The notes under the pieces: model-generated
Databases searched by the model: none
What the model was told of the DNA's origin: nothing
Seen by the model: only the letters and a program-made list of their open reading frames with translations
Program-made: the position numbers and the translations under genes
Shown here: positions 32,700-44,318 of the stretch, in pieces
How the letters are laid out: every line of letters begins with the position of its first letter
Numbering within the stretch: position 1 is the stretch's first letter
Origin: Progne subis subis
Taxonomy: Eukaryota; Chordata; Aves; Passeriformes; Hirundinidae
Direction of reading: 5' to 3'
DNA: 64,000 bases
Assembly (NCBI GenBank): GCA_022316685.1
Contig: JAKJHU010000331.1
Location: 124,001-188,000 of the forward strand

Positions 32700-33890
32700 T
32701 GATGGCCAGCCAGGCCCAGCTCTGGTGCTTCACCCTCACTTGTCAATTTGGGCTTGGTGATTTGGGCCGCTTTTAGCCCAATTCAGCACCAAAATCAGCA
32801 CGAGGCCCCTCTCCGTGCAGCCTCCATGGAACTGTGCCTTGGCCACATTCCAGGCAGAGCATCCTGTCTTATCTGGCACTTCAGGGGGACCTTAAAGGCT
32901 GGAAACTGGGAGATTCCAGAGGGCAAGGGCAGGTCCTGTCCCTGGGGAGGGACAGTCCCCAGTGTCCCAGCTGGGGGGACCTGCTGGAGCAGCCCTGCAG
33001 AAGGACCTGGGGCTGCTGGTGCCTTTTATAGAATGGTGGAATGATGATTTGCCCTCGCAATTAAGAGGTGAATATTGTGTGCGCGTATGTTAAGGGAATT
33101 TTTGTTGAGATTTGAATTTCTTTTTGTGAGAAGTGCACCTTATACGGCTCTGTGCAAGATATCTACTATATGTATTATCTTGTATTGATTCATAGTGCTG
33201 TATTAATATTTTGATAGTATGGTAAATGCAGTTTTGTCATCAAAATGTAGTTTTAGAAGTCAAAATAGAAATTATGTATGTGAGATATATATATATATAT
33301 ATTTAAAGAGAGGAAGGGTGTACTCGCAAAGAAATGGCAGCCACAGGAGACTTAAATCTTTTGGGGAAAAAGAATTTATTAATTCCTTATCAGAGGAGAG
33401 CAACTTCTCCTGCTGCACTCAGCCCAGAAGATGCCATAGGAAAAAAGTGACACTGACCAGAGAGAATCCTTTGTTTCAATAGAATGCGTCATGTATGAGA
33501 TGTATGAATTCTCAACTGGCTATTGTTTTTAAGAGTTAATCCTCTGTTAACGGGGTCTCTATTGGACCTTATTTGCCCAGTCACCCAAACTACTACTTTG
33601 TCTTTATTCCCTCGTATTGTCCTAACCCTAATTGTTCACATTTTTATTACTCTAATTCTAGTACTATTTTTATAACCATTTTATTACTGTTAAACTTTTA
33701 ACATTTTAAAACAATCGATTGGCGTTTTTCCTTACGTTGTGTAACTCTCTCACTGTAGGTTGGTTTTGGACACCCTCTGTTCTCCCTATAATCCCCTTTT
33801 CCTCCCTCTGTGTCGTTGCCATCGGACAACCCTGGCTGTCGGGATTGTCAGGGACAATTGTGGAGGGAGCACGTGTCCGTGTGCCCCTTG
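32700..33890. other. Mostly single-copy spacer
   Basis: Starts with the 3' flank of D1 and a short CR1-like piece at about 32965-33030, then A/T-rich sequence not repeated in the window, with an (AT)n run at about 33283-33302. No gene recognised. Confidence 0.45.
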
Positions 33891-33895
33891 CACGG

Positions 33896-35379
33896 TGAGT
33901 TACAAAAGAAATAGGGGTATTGATCTAGTATCGATACCCAACTGTGACGGACAAAAACTCTCTCACACTTTAAAGTTAGAAAGTTGATGTTCATTGTGGC
34001 CGGGCAGCCCGTGGGATAGCTCCCTAATGCCCGCTGTGAAATTCACAGGTAATTACAAACCTTTTATTTACAGAAGTGTTGAATACACAAAATACAAATA
34101 CATATTCATACCCTGTCACCTCCCATTCCTCGCTTTGTATGCTAATTGGCAAAAAGGGGATTAAGCATGCGTACTTTGTTTCCTTAAAATGAGTCAGGGG
34201 TCTGTTCTGGGGAGGGGACACAAAAAAAAGGAAGTAAGATAAGTCTTCCTCGTCCTGACCTTTCTACCTTTTCAATGATAAATTCAGTGATAAATGAATC
34301 CTTGTTAGAACTTACAGTTCCCTGTGTTCAATGGGTTCTTTAAGCAGGAAATCTGCAGCTATCTGATGTCCTATTTATTTACAACAGTTTGTTTTTCACT
34401 ACAAGCACAGTTACACAAATATAAAGCTGACAAGCAATGAGTTACTAAATCCAGGATGGCTTATCTAAGATCCGACTTCTGTTACCATGAGTGAGAAACT
34501 CCAGTACAAAAATGGAAACGTCGGAGGGCTAAAAAGAACAGGACACCATGAGTTGCTCGAAGACGCTAATGACTGGGGACTTAAAAAGACCAAAAGAAGT
34601 GGCCAGGCTCAGGGGAGGAGGGCATCTGGTTGCACTTCTCTCATCTGGTGAGACAGAAAATTTAAAGAATTAAGGATTTAAGAGGGGTCATGATTTCAGT
34701 TCGAGATAAGCTTTTCTGAAATTAGCTCAAGTAGACAGGTAGACTTTGCTGAAATTAAAGGTTCGTAATTAACTGAGAGAAACTGGGTTTGGGATCACTC
34801 TTCTGAGTTAGAATAACTGATGACTTGTCAACTTTATGTTTGGTTAGCTGTGTTTATAATGAAGAATACAGAAACTGATCAATAGCTTTTAGGAACATAA
34901 GACAATTGTAGGCCTCCTCTGCTCAGAAACCCACTGAACGGTCACGAAGACAGGAAATAGGAGTCCTACCTCGGGTTCATTTGTCACATTTGCATTGACA
35001 TGGTAGAAAGGTCAGAATGAGCAAGACTTCCTTACTTCCTCATTTTGGGGACCCATCCCCATGAAAAGGAGCATTTAACCATTTCTAAGAACAAGCCACG
35101 CATGCTGCCTTGCCTTTTATCTAATTACCATAAGAAGCAGGGAATGGGATGTACCGTGGTTATGAATATGCATTTGTGTTTGGGGTATTCAATGCTTTTG
35201 TAAATAAAAGGACTCTGTGATCACCTGTAAATTGCGGTGTGTATTTGGGGACTATCCTGCACACTGTCCGGCGTCGTCATAAACATACACTTTCTAACTT
35301 TCAACAGTGAGAGAGTTTTTGTCCGTCACAGTTGGGTATCGAAACCAGATCAATACCCATATTTTCTTTCATAAGTCAC
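33896..35379. mobile_element. Interval bounded by a long inverted repeat (possible foldback or LTR element)
   Basis: The left arm 33896-33992 and right arm 35281-35379 are inverted copies; 33931-33966 and 35307-35342 are identical in reverse complement over 36 bases. The inner interval 33943-35330 begins TGTGACGG and ends CCGTCACA, so it looks like an element with TG...CA ends, but the inverted similarity continues outside those ends. The right portion (aaataaaaggactctgtgatc near 35202) resembles the promoter end of an LTR. No transposase or retroviral protein is encoded. Confidence 0.5.
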
Positions 35380-36585
35380 TGGCAGCTTCCCTCCAATGGG
35401 CAGAGATATTGTGATAACTGGGCTGATAAAAGACAGGGCTGGGGGAGCTGCTGGCGCTCTCTCTCCTTCGGCTTTGGAGGAGGGCGGTTGGAGCTGCTGC
35501 TTGGAGAAGGGAATTCACTGCTGCTGCCAGAGCCCAGCCCAGAGCTGCTTCTTCTGCCCTGGGGTGAACTTCTTCTTGTGAGAGCAGCTACTGAAGTGGG
35601 ATCCCATGAGGATCTACCTCACTAGAAAAGAAGGGCCGTGCTCAGGTGCCCGGGATCCTGAGCGCACGTCTCCCTGCCCTGTTGGGATCCGGGCTGCAGC
35701 TGCCCCTTCCCCACTGCTCCTTCAGCACTGCTCCGAGTTTCTACTGCACTGTAGCCCCTCAGGCCCTGCCTGCCGAGACGTCCTGCTGTCCCAGCTTGCT
35801 GTTTCCGTGAGTCCTGCTGGGGCACCGGGATTGATTGTCCCAGGCCTCTGTGAAGCGAATCCTCCCTTCCAAACCTTCCCATCTTTGCCAAGCTGCCATT
35901 AGCGGGGAGATGATTGTTTAGATTTGTGAGTAGATTTAAGCAAAGGTGTTTGTGATGGACCAAGTGATATGAATCCCATAAGATGCTTGAACAGAGATAG
36001 AGAGGAGAAGCCCTCTGTGCCAGTGAAGAAGTGAGAAGATATCTCTGTGCCTTGAGATGAAAAATCCTTTGCATTTAGAGAGCAAAGACTCCACAAGCAC
36101 AGGTTATGGAGTCGGAATGCTTCACTTGGCACCCGGAGTAGCACCTCCAAAGATGTGCACCCCAAGCAGAGGAGGTGCTCTCTTGAAATGCACTTGAATT
36201 CAAACGTATTGATGTAAGTTTCAACATTGCCTATACATATTCAAGACTATCCCTGCCTACTCTCGCTTTGTTAATCAGCTTCTTTTGGTCTGCGCTTGCG
36301 CATTGTCTCCTGGTGGTTTCTCATATCCCCTTGAACCTGTCATTTCCCTGCAAAGTTCAGATGTTCAGGCTGTCTGGGTTATGCGAGAGACTTTGTGGGC
36401 ACCCATCTCTCCTATTAACCTAAAGTTCAGGGGTGCAAACTTTTTGATCCAACCACGAGGGTTCTGTGGCACACTCCATGTCTGCAGAGATATCAGGAGC
36501 CATTTTGAAGACATTGACAACCATTTCTCCTGAAGACCCTAACCCACTGAGCTGTTTTGCAAAGACATCCCCATCCATCTCCCCT
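35380..36585. other. Single-copy spacer
   Basis: Sequence not repeated elsewhere in the window. Short open frames only, none recognisable. It ends at a CR1-like tail starting about 36590. Confidence 0.45.
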
Positions 36586-36589
36586 AAAA

Positions 36590-37455
36590 ATATCCTTCCC
36601 TGTGAGGGCAGTGAGGCCCTGGCACAGGGGTCCCAGAGAAGCTGCGGCTGCCTGGTCCCTGGCCGTGTCCAACGCCACGTTGGGGCCCTGGAGCAGCCTG
36701 GCCCAGGGGAAGATGTCTCTGCCCATGGCAGGGCTGGCACCGTATGAGCTTTAAGGTCGCTCCATCCCAAACCATTGCAGAGCCCCGGGGCCGGGATGGG
36801 GCAGGGCGGGTGCTCGGCCGCGCTGCCAGCTTGTGCTACCACCTGCTGGTGGCACCCGGAACTGCAGCTGGGGGCGGCGCAGGCGCAGTGCCGCTGCTTA
36901 ACCCTGCTCACTGCTGCCCTCACGTGGGCAATTCCCAAACTACAACTCCCATGGCAAGTTCAGGAGATGTGAGGGCAAAAGAGGGAAAATCCCCTGGTTT
37001 TTTTTAAAAAAAGAATTTCCTGAGGAAACATCAGTTTTTTTAATAAATGAATGGGTGATGGTGCCTCTGTCCCCCTTTCTCTATTCCATTTTTCATCCTT
37101 TTCCTTTCTGATGGTTTTTCTTCTTTTTTCCTCCCAATGTTTCTTCTGTTGCGTTGTCTCAAATGAGGAGCTTTGGAACACGCCATGAATTGATCATTCA
37201 TGCTTTTCTAATTGTTCTGAGCAGCCCCTCCCCCCAGCTCACACAGCCACTCCAGGTGTTCCAGGCCCTTCCCAAGCTCCAACCCTTCCCTGGGCATGTT
37301 CCAGCCCCTCCAGCAGTCTCTCCAGGTCAGTCATGAGGGGCTGCAGTGAAAAGGGAGAGCAGAGGAAAAAGGGAGGAACATTTCTCCTTTGCCCCTCTGA
37401 AGATGGAGGTTTGAAACATAAAGCTTTAAGTCGCCACTAATGCAAACACCAGGAT
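36590..37455 (-). other. CR1 tail, conserved spacer and 3' flank of ART C2
   Basis: CR1-like 3' end at 36590-36740 (plus orientation), the 'ctttaaggtcgctccatccc' segment, then the flank shared with B2 and B3. The minus-strand polyA signal is seen as TTTATT at 37460-37465. Confidence 0.55.
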
Positions 37456-38193
37456 CTGCTTTATTGTAAGAAATGAGGCGCTCGGCAGAAAAGACGTTAA
37501 AAGAGCTATAGCGGATACATCAGGTGACCCAGCAGCAATTTGTTTAACTTTTGATATGGCAGGGGAGCAAGGATCAAATTTCTGATGAACATTTTATGCA
37601 CCAGGCAAGCAAGCAGCAATTTTTTTCCCACTCTGGGCGAGCAAGGAGCAATTTTTTGGACGCCTCAGGCAAGGGAGCCAAGCAGCTTTAGGAGGTCACT
37701 GTGACATCGCCATGCCCCAAGGCCGCTATTGGGACGTGCCCAAGCAGCCTCAGGCACTGCCCGGTCCCTGCTGTCCGTGCTGTCCTGGGCTTTCCCGGCA
37801 GCTCCAGCCCTGCCCTCGATGGTCCTGCTGGCCTTGCACCGCTCTGTCCTGGGCAGCTCTGGGTGGGCTTCCCCAGGATGGACCCCTTGTTACAGTGACT
37901 GTGGTGGCTGCAGTGGCTGTGGTGGTCATGGTGACCTTGGTCACATTAGAACCACAGTGGCCACGGTGGCCTCATGGGTCACAGTGGCCACAATGGCCGT
38001 GGTGACCATGGTGCTTCCAATGCCCAGAGTGGTCCTAAGGGCCAAAGTGGCCACAGTGGCAACAACGGCCACAATGGTCACAGTGGCCTGGGTAGCCCTG
38101 ATGTCCTCATTTCTCTGCAGGTCCTGGTGGCATTGGTGGGCATGGTGGCCACAGTGGCCTCCAAGACCACAGCGGCCTTGGTGGCCTCATGGC

Positions 38194-39248
38194 TCAGAGG
38201 GTTCCGGTGACCACTGCCATGGCCACAGTGGCCAGGAGAAGCCCCCCGAGGTGGGGGGAGTTGCTGGGGAGGCTCCCACCTGGGGACAAAGAAAGGGGAT
38301 CTGGGGGACAATGGAGGGAGGGACAGGGGTGAGGGAGAAGCCGTGAGGGTGTGGGGGTCAGAGGGACCAGAAGGAGGTCCCTGTCCCCTGTACCCAGCCA
38401 TGGTCCCCCCAACCCCATGGGTGTCCCCAGCACCGTGTGTCCTTGACCCCAACCCTCCCTCAGTGTCCCCAACCCCTCCAGGTTGTCCCCATGATGTCAC
38501 CTTTCAGCCACTCGCAGTCGTAGTTACTGGCATTCCCAATGGATTGAAGCTCAATGACCGTCTTGTCCCCTTCCTTGTGTAAATCAGTGACCTTGAAGAT
38601 CTCGAAGGGTGGGATCAGCACCTCCTCCTCCTCTGGATACTTGGAGAACCCCTGGATGTCCACGCCGTGGCACGTGTGCACCTTGAATAGCGTGTCCTGC
38701 CCAAAACTTTGGGCCACCTTTTCGCTCGTTGACGAAGATGCAAACTGACCAAAGCGGACTTTGTCGTTTTTCTTCACCTTGAACTTGGCATTCTTCACCC
38801 CCCGGAACACATCATAACACTGGTTCAGGTTTCTCAGCTTCTGGAGGGCCTGGGTCAGCAGGAAATGCAGCGATTTGAAGTGGAATTCATTCTGGTACTT
38901 CCATTTGTTACTTCCAGCCTCGCGCACGGCCGCGTTGAACTGCTTGTGCAAGCGCAACTCCTTCATGGTGTAGGCCCAGAGGGCGATGGCCTGGTCTGGG
39001 GTAAGAGAGTGTGAAACGGAACCCCCTGCTTCCCACTCGGCCTTGGCCTTCGTCCAGTTCTTGGCAAACATTTTATTCTCGCAGAAGTCAGAGAGCTGGA
39101 GATCCAGGAGGTTCTCGGGCATGATATCCCTACATTTCAGGTACTGGTCATCGAAGGAGTTCGGGGCCATGTCCAGGGGCAACTCCGTGATGTCAGCAGC
39201 GACCATGGCCATTGCCAGCAGTGCCAGGGCGTGAGCCAGGGGGGCCAT
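38194..39248 (-). CDS. Ecto-ADP-ribosyltransferase, type C copy 2 (two exons)
   Basis: Predicted 277-residue ART. Exon 1 is 39248-38501 (748 nt, donor aaag|gtgaca) and exon 2 is 38279-38194. Signal peptide MAPLAHALALLAMAMVAA, Cys39, 144, 193 and 245 with an extra Cys56, Arg149 in VFRGVK, SSS at 171-173 and ExE at Glu207/Glu209 in PEEEEVLIPPFE. Sequons are NWT 64 and NAS 239. The GPI tail is GGSLPSNSPHLGG...VAMAVVTGTL with TGA. It is complete and probably an active arginine-specific surface enzyme. C1 at 7299-8287 is its broken paralogue. The catalytic half is closer to type B than to A or D. Confidence 0.9.
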
Positions 39249-39254
39249 GGAGAA

Positions 39255-39930
39255 GAGAGGCCACCAGAGGCGGTGAGGGACGCTGGGGGACACAGAGGTG
39301 ACACAAGGAGGGTTCCTCAAGGCGACAACACGGGGGAGGAGAGTGGGGTCGGCCCAAGGGGAATGGAGGAACTCGTGGCCAGGAGAGCCCTGGACACATC
39401 CTGGGTCCCTGATCCCCAATCCTGGGGTCACTCCTGGATACCTCAGTGTCCTCCAGCACCCCTGGAACCCCAGTCCCACACCCACAATCTTGTGTCATTT
39501 CCCTGATGTCCCCTCACCCCCCCAGGACCCCAACACTCTGGTCACTCCCTGACACCCCCAGTGTCCCTCTCAGCCCACCCTCAGACCCCAATCCCAGTCC
39601 CGTGTCCCCTTTGGGCTTGTTGGAAATGATAGACCCAAAGACCCCGACCCAAATCTGGGGATCACCCCCTGCCCCCTGCAGTGTCCCCCAGCCCTCCCAT
39701 GGCCCCAGTCACACTGCCAGCCCCCCCTGCTGCCCCCCAGAGCCCCGTGAGCCCCAGTCCCATCTCCCCAGTGCCCCCCACCTTCCCCCAGGACTGCAAT
39801 CCCACCTCACATTCACCCCAGGCTCCCCCCCAGTGCCCCCCATGGCCCCGATCCTGATGCCATTTTCCCCCGTCCCCCACCCCAAGTGTCCCCAGTGTCC
39901 CCCCAGCCCCTGATACCCAGATTGGCCCAA
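39255..39930 (-). other. Leader/intron-like repeats upstream of ART C2
   Basis: C-rich repeats as upstream of C1; non-coding. Confidence 0.55.
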
Positions 39931-40770
39931 CTCCCTGACAGAACTGGAGGGATCACAAAGCCACAATTCTTTACCAGCTCGCACTCACTGTGGATCTCTC
40001 CTGCTCCTGCAGGTCAGGGGGCGCTTTGCCACATGGAGTTTATCCCCCAGAATGATACATATTCATGAAAATGGTCCTCTGACTTAACACAGTATGAAAC
40101 AATTTTCCCAGAAATCATTTGCATGGCTCAGTTTCTCTCCGGAAATCCTTTAATTGTCCTGGAGAGTTCTAAATAAGGGATCTGAGGGTCATTTCTGCTG
40201 AGAGCCAAAATATCTCAGGCGACCTCACATCAAACTTTCACTTTCGATAGGCACTGCTCCTTCCCTTACAGCACTTGTGAAAAACCACACTGGAGCTCCC
40301 TTTATCTCTCTCTCCTCTGCTTCCAGCTGCATTTATCATCCTGTGTATATACTTTTATATCCTTTTATCATTCTTTAAGTCACTCTTTAAGCCCTACCCA
40401 GCACCGTCAGCATGTGGGGAAAAGCCAAGCTATGGAAAGCCAAGTGTCCACAAAACAGCCTTGAAACTTTATTCAGGGAATACAGGGACAGAGTTTCCAC
40501 AGCCATTCCCCCGTGGGCTTTCTCTCTCGAGGTTTTGGAGGACGCAGCCTCCTTTTATCCCAAACTCCCGGCCGCACGTTGCCCTCTTCCTTTCCCCACT
40601 GCCTGAGGCCCCGGGAAGGTGCAGTCTATTTGTCTGGCTCTAGGATGCCTTGCAGAGGCTAGCTGGAACAGAAGCCAGGCACGATTACCAGAATAAAAGC
40701 GGGGATTTGTTCAAAGCCGCCAATAGACATACCTTGGGCAGGCAGAAGCCTCCGAGAGGCTGCACTGAAG
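39930..40770 (-). promoter_or_regulatory. 5' flank block type I of ART C2, distal part missing
   Basis: ISRE-like motif seen as ACTTTCACTTTC at 40234-40245 and an octamer ATTTGCAT at about 40116. The block stops at about 40767 ('gagaggctgcac') and joins the S block, so the CR1 fragment and minisatellite found in other copies are deleted here. Confidence 0.5.
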
Positions 40771-43040
40771 TTGCCCGGGATCCAGGCATTTCTGTTTTGT
40801 TTTACATTTTAGTGTCTAGTGGTTGGGCGATTCCTTTCCATCAGGGACAGCCGTGGGGAGTGACATCTCCCAGGCTGAAAGGAGATGTGAAAGTGCGGGT
40901 TGGGGAAGTTGTAATTTTAAAGGGGGAATCATTTCATATGGAAAGTTTGGTTTATTATTTAAGTTTTTACCCTCTGTTTTGTTTAGTTTATGGGGCCCTT
41001 TCAAATATCCCAAGCTGAGGTTCTCTTTCCCAGTTTGTATATCCTGCCCCGCCACGTTCCTAACCCTTTGTCCCTTCGGGGATTGTCAGGAGATGGAACC
41101 CGCCAAAGGGCGCAGAAGCGCTACCGACCTTCTGCCATCTCCCGTCCCCTCCTGTCCCCTTCTCAGGATGAACCCACGTGTTGGAGTCCAGGGCATTCCT
41201 TTGACTGCCCTGGAGGGTCAGAGACCCGGACAGGGGGGTCTGGGACCGTGGCACAGAGCCCAGAAAAACACCGGCTTTCGTCTCACTCCATTGGAAGGGC
41301 TTCCTGCACTGCAGGAATCATTGCAGACCACGAGAGTGTGAAAGATAGTAGTTTAGCTTATCACAGAGTGAAAAAACAGTAAATTTATATTTCTAGCATT
41401 GAAGTGAATGGGGGCAAGATGGAGAATTTGGGGCGTTGTCTCCTGCTTCTTCCTTTTTCTTCCCTCACACCGTTTCAGCAGTGACGGTGGCACAAAGTAG
41501 CTCATAGGGATTGGGTCGAAATAGGGATGATCTGTTTAGTATAAGTGATAGGTATTGGCAAGTAATAGTAAATAAAGAATACGTAGCAATTAGTCTAAAA
41601 GATAATGACAGCCCTGCGCGGGAAGAGTCAAGGAGAAATCAGATGCCCGAGAAGCTGCACAAATCTTTGTGGGGCACTGAGAAAATTGCAAGATAAAGAA
41701 AAAAAAAAGAAGCATGCAACCTTGAAAAATCAGAACTTGAAGACTCCACCTTTTTCCTGTGTTTGGCTCAGAGCTTTGCAGAGGGCAAAAGACTCTAAAA
41801 CCACCTGAATATCGGGGAAAAAACCCGACACCCATGCAGCCCATCCTGAGTTCCATCCTCACCCACGTTCCACCGTCTTCCCATCCTATCCCTCTTCCCG
41901 ACTCCACACAAAATGTGTCCGCGACTCAAGGTGAAACCGCCATTTTTGAGTTCATTCCCGCCGTCCTTGCTTCCCACCTTTGCGTCAGGTCTGTCCCTTG
42001 TGATGGGTTGAACCCTTCCGTCGGGATCCTCCCCGTTCATCGGGAAGTCCATCCCTACCTCAGGCCCCGCTCCTCTGATCCGGCCTCTTCCAGTTCCTGC
42101 ACATCCAGAACCGGAAATTACGCCGGCCGCAAGGGAGCCATCTTGGCTGTTGAGGGCTCAGAACACCGCACCTTGCGGGTCGGCCGAAAGCCTGGCTGCT
42201 CTGCTGTTGGGCAGGAGTGTTTCCTCTTTGGAGAAAGAGAGCGAGCCACTGGAGCCCTTGGCGTGCTCCGTGTGGGCTGTTGGTTCTGGGATGGCAGTGG
42301 GGCAAGCGCTGAGCCCTTCCCAGCATGAGACATTCCCACTCGGATCCGTCTGCCAGCTCTGGGCCTCAGCACAGAGAGGATGTGGAGCTGCTGGAGCCAA
42401 TCCAAAGGAAGCCACGGAGAGATTTTGAGGGGTGAAGCCCCTCTGCTGTGGAAACAGTTGTGGGTGTTCAGCCTGGAGAAGGATCCAGGGAGAGACCAAA
42501 GCTCCTTCCATGGGCTAAAGGAGCTCCAGGAGAACTGGGGAGGACTTTAGACAAGGCCATGGAAGACAGGACAAGGGGAATGGTTTCCCAGTGCCAGATG
42601 GCAGGGTCAGATGGGATATTGAGGGGAATCCTAGATGGGATATTGAGAGGAATCTGCCCCTGTGAGGGCAGTAAGGTCCTGGCACAGGGGTCCAGAGAAG
42701 CTGCAGCTGCCAAGTCCCTGGCCGTGTCCAAGGCCAGGTTGGGGGGCCTGGAGCAGCCTGGCCCAGAGGAAGATGTCCCTGCCGATGGCAGGGTTGGCAC
42801 CACACGGGCTTTAAGGTCGCTCCATCCCAAACCATTGCAGAGCCCCGGGGCCGGGATGGGGTGGGGTGGGTGCTAGGAATCGCTGCCGGCTTGTGCCGCC
42901 GCCTGGTGGTGGCACCCGGAACTGCACCTGGAGGCAGCGCAGGCACAGTGCAGCTGTATAACCCTGCTCGCTGCTCCCCTCCGGTGGGCAATTCCCGAAC
43001 CACAACAACACGGCGAGTTCAGGAGATGTGAGGGCAAAAG
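40770..43040 (+). other. S block copy 3, interrupted by a solo LTR
   Basis: Same order as S block 1: an accgccatttttg motif at about 41935, CCGGAAAT near 42110, agccatcttgg near 42136, a CR1-like part at 42350-42760 and the 'ctttaaggtcgctc' segment to 43040. A solo LTR is inserted at 41179-41830. Confidence 0.55.
41179..41830. mobile_element. Solo LTR (652 bp) in S block 3
   Basis: TGTTGGAGTCCAGGGC ... AAACCCGACA, present here and absent from the other four S blocks, which read through this point ('gggcccacgcaccccatcctgag'). Flanks cccacg and cccatg fit a 6-bp target duplication with one change. It is a later insertion than the LTRs shared by the two arms. Confidence 0.75.
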
Positions 43041-43049
43041 AGGGAAAAT

Positions 43050-44318
43050 CCCATTTTTAAGAAAAAAAGTTTCCTGAGGGAAACATCAGTTTTTTAATAA
43101 ACAAATGGGTGATGGTGCCTCTGTCCCCCTTTCTCTGTTCAATTTTTAATCCTTTTCCTTTCTGATGGTTTTCCTTCTTTTTTCCACCAATGTTTCTTCT
43201 GTTGCATCACCTCAAATGAGGAACTTTGGAACGGGCCCCGAACTGATCATTCATGCTTTTCTAACTGTTCTGAGCAGCCCCTCCCCCCAGCTTCCTCAGC
43301 CACTCCAGGTGTTCCAGGCCCTTCCCAAGCTCCAACCCTCCCCTGGGCATGTTCCAGCCCCTCCAGCAGCCCCTCCAGGTCCTTTGTGAGGGGCTGCAGT
43401 GAAAAGGGAGTGCAGAGGAAAAAGGGAGGAACATTTCTCATTTGCCTCTCCGAAGATGGAGGTTTAAAACATAAAGCTTTAAGTCGCCACTAATGCAAAC
43501 ACCAGGAACTGCTTTATTGTAAGAAATGAGGCACCCTGCAGAAAAGGCGTTATAAGAGCTGTAGCGGATACATCACGTGAACCAGCAGCAAATTGTTAAA
43601 ACTTTCGATACGGCAGGCGAGCAAGGATCAAATTTCTGATGAAGGTTTTATGCACCAGGCAAGCAAGCAGCAATTTTTTCACACTCTGGGCGACCAAGCG
43701 GCAGTTTCTAGGATGCACCAGGCAAGGCAGCCAAGCAGCTTTAGGAGGTCACTGTGACATCACCATCCCCAAGCCCCTCTATTGGGAAGTGCCCAAGCAG
43801 CCTCAGGCACTGCCCGGTCCCTGCTGGCCGTGCTGTCCTGGGCTGTCCCGGCAGCTCCAGCCCTGCCCTCGATGGTCCTGCTGGCCTTGCACCGCTCCGT
43901 CCTGGGCAGCTCTGGGTGGGCTTCCCCAGGATGGAACCCTTGTTACAGTGACCGTGGTGGCTGCAGTGGCTGTGGTGGTCATGGTGACCATGGTCACAGT
44001 GGAACCACAGTGGCCACGGTGGCCTCAGTAGTTACAGTGACTGTGGTGACCACAGTGGCCACAGTGGCCTCATGGGTCACAGTGGCCACAATGGCTGTGG
44101 TGACCATGGTGTTTCCAATGCCCAGAGTGGTCCGAGGGGCCAAAGTGGCCACAGTGGCAACAATGGCCACAATGGTCACAGTGGCCAAAGTGACCATAAC
44201 GGCCACTGAAGCCTCAGTAGCCTTGGTGTCCTCATTTCTCTGCAGATCCTGGTGGCATTGGTGGGCATGGTGGCCACAGTGGTCTCCAAGACGACAGCGA
44301 CGTTGGTGGCCTCGGTGC
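43050..44318 (-). other. 3' UTR and flank of ART B3
   Basis: Counterpart of 15980-17194. PolyA signal seen as TTTATT at 43513-43518; the stretch next to the stop is the GTGGCCACA-type repeat. No separate gene. Confidence 0.55.

Noticed and set aside
33760..33987. Small 75-codon frame with Cys-rich middle in the single-copy spacer.
   Set aside because: No recognisable domain and it runs into the inverted-repeat arm; chance frame is more likely.
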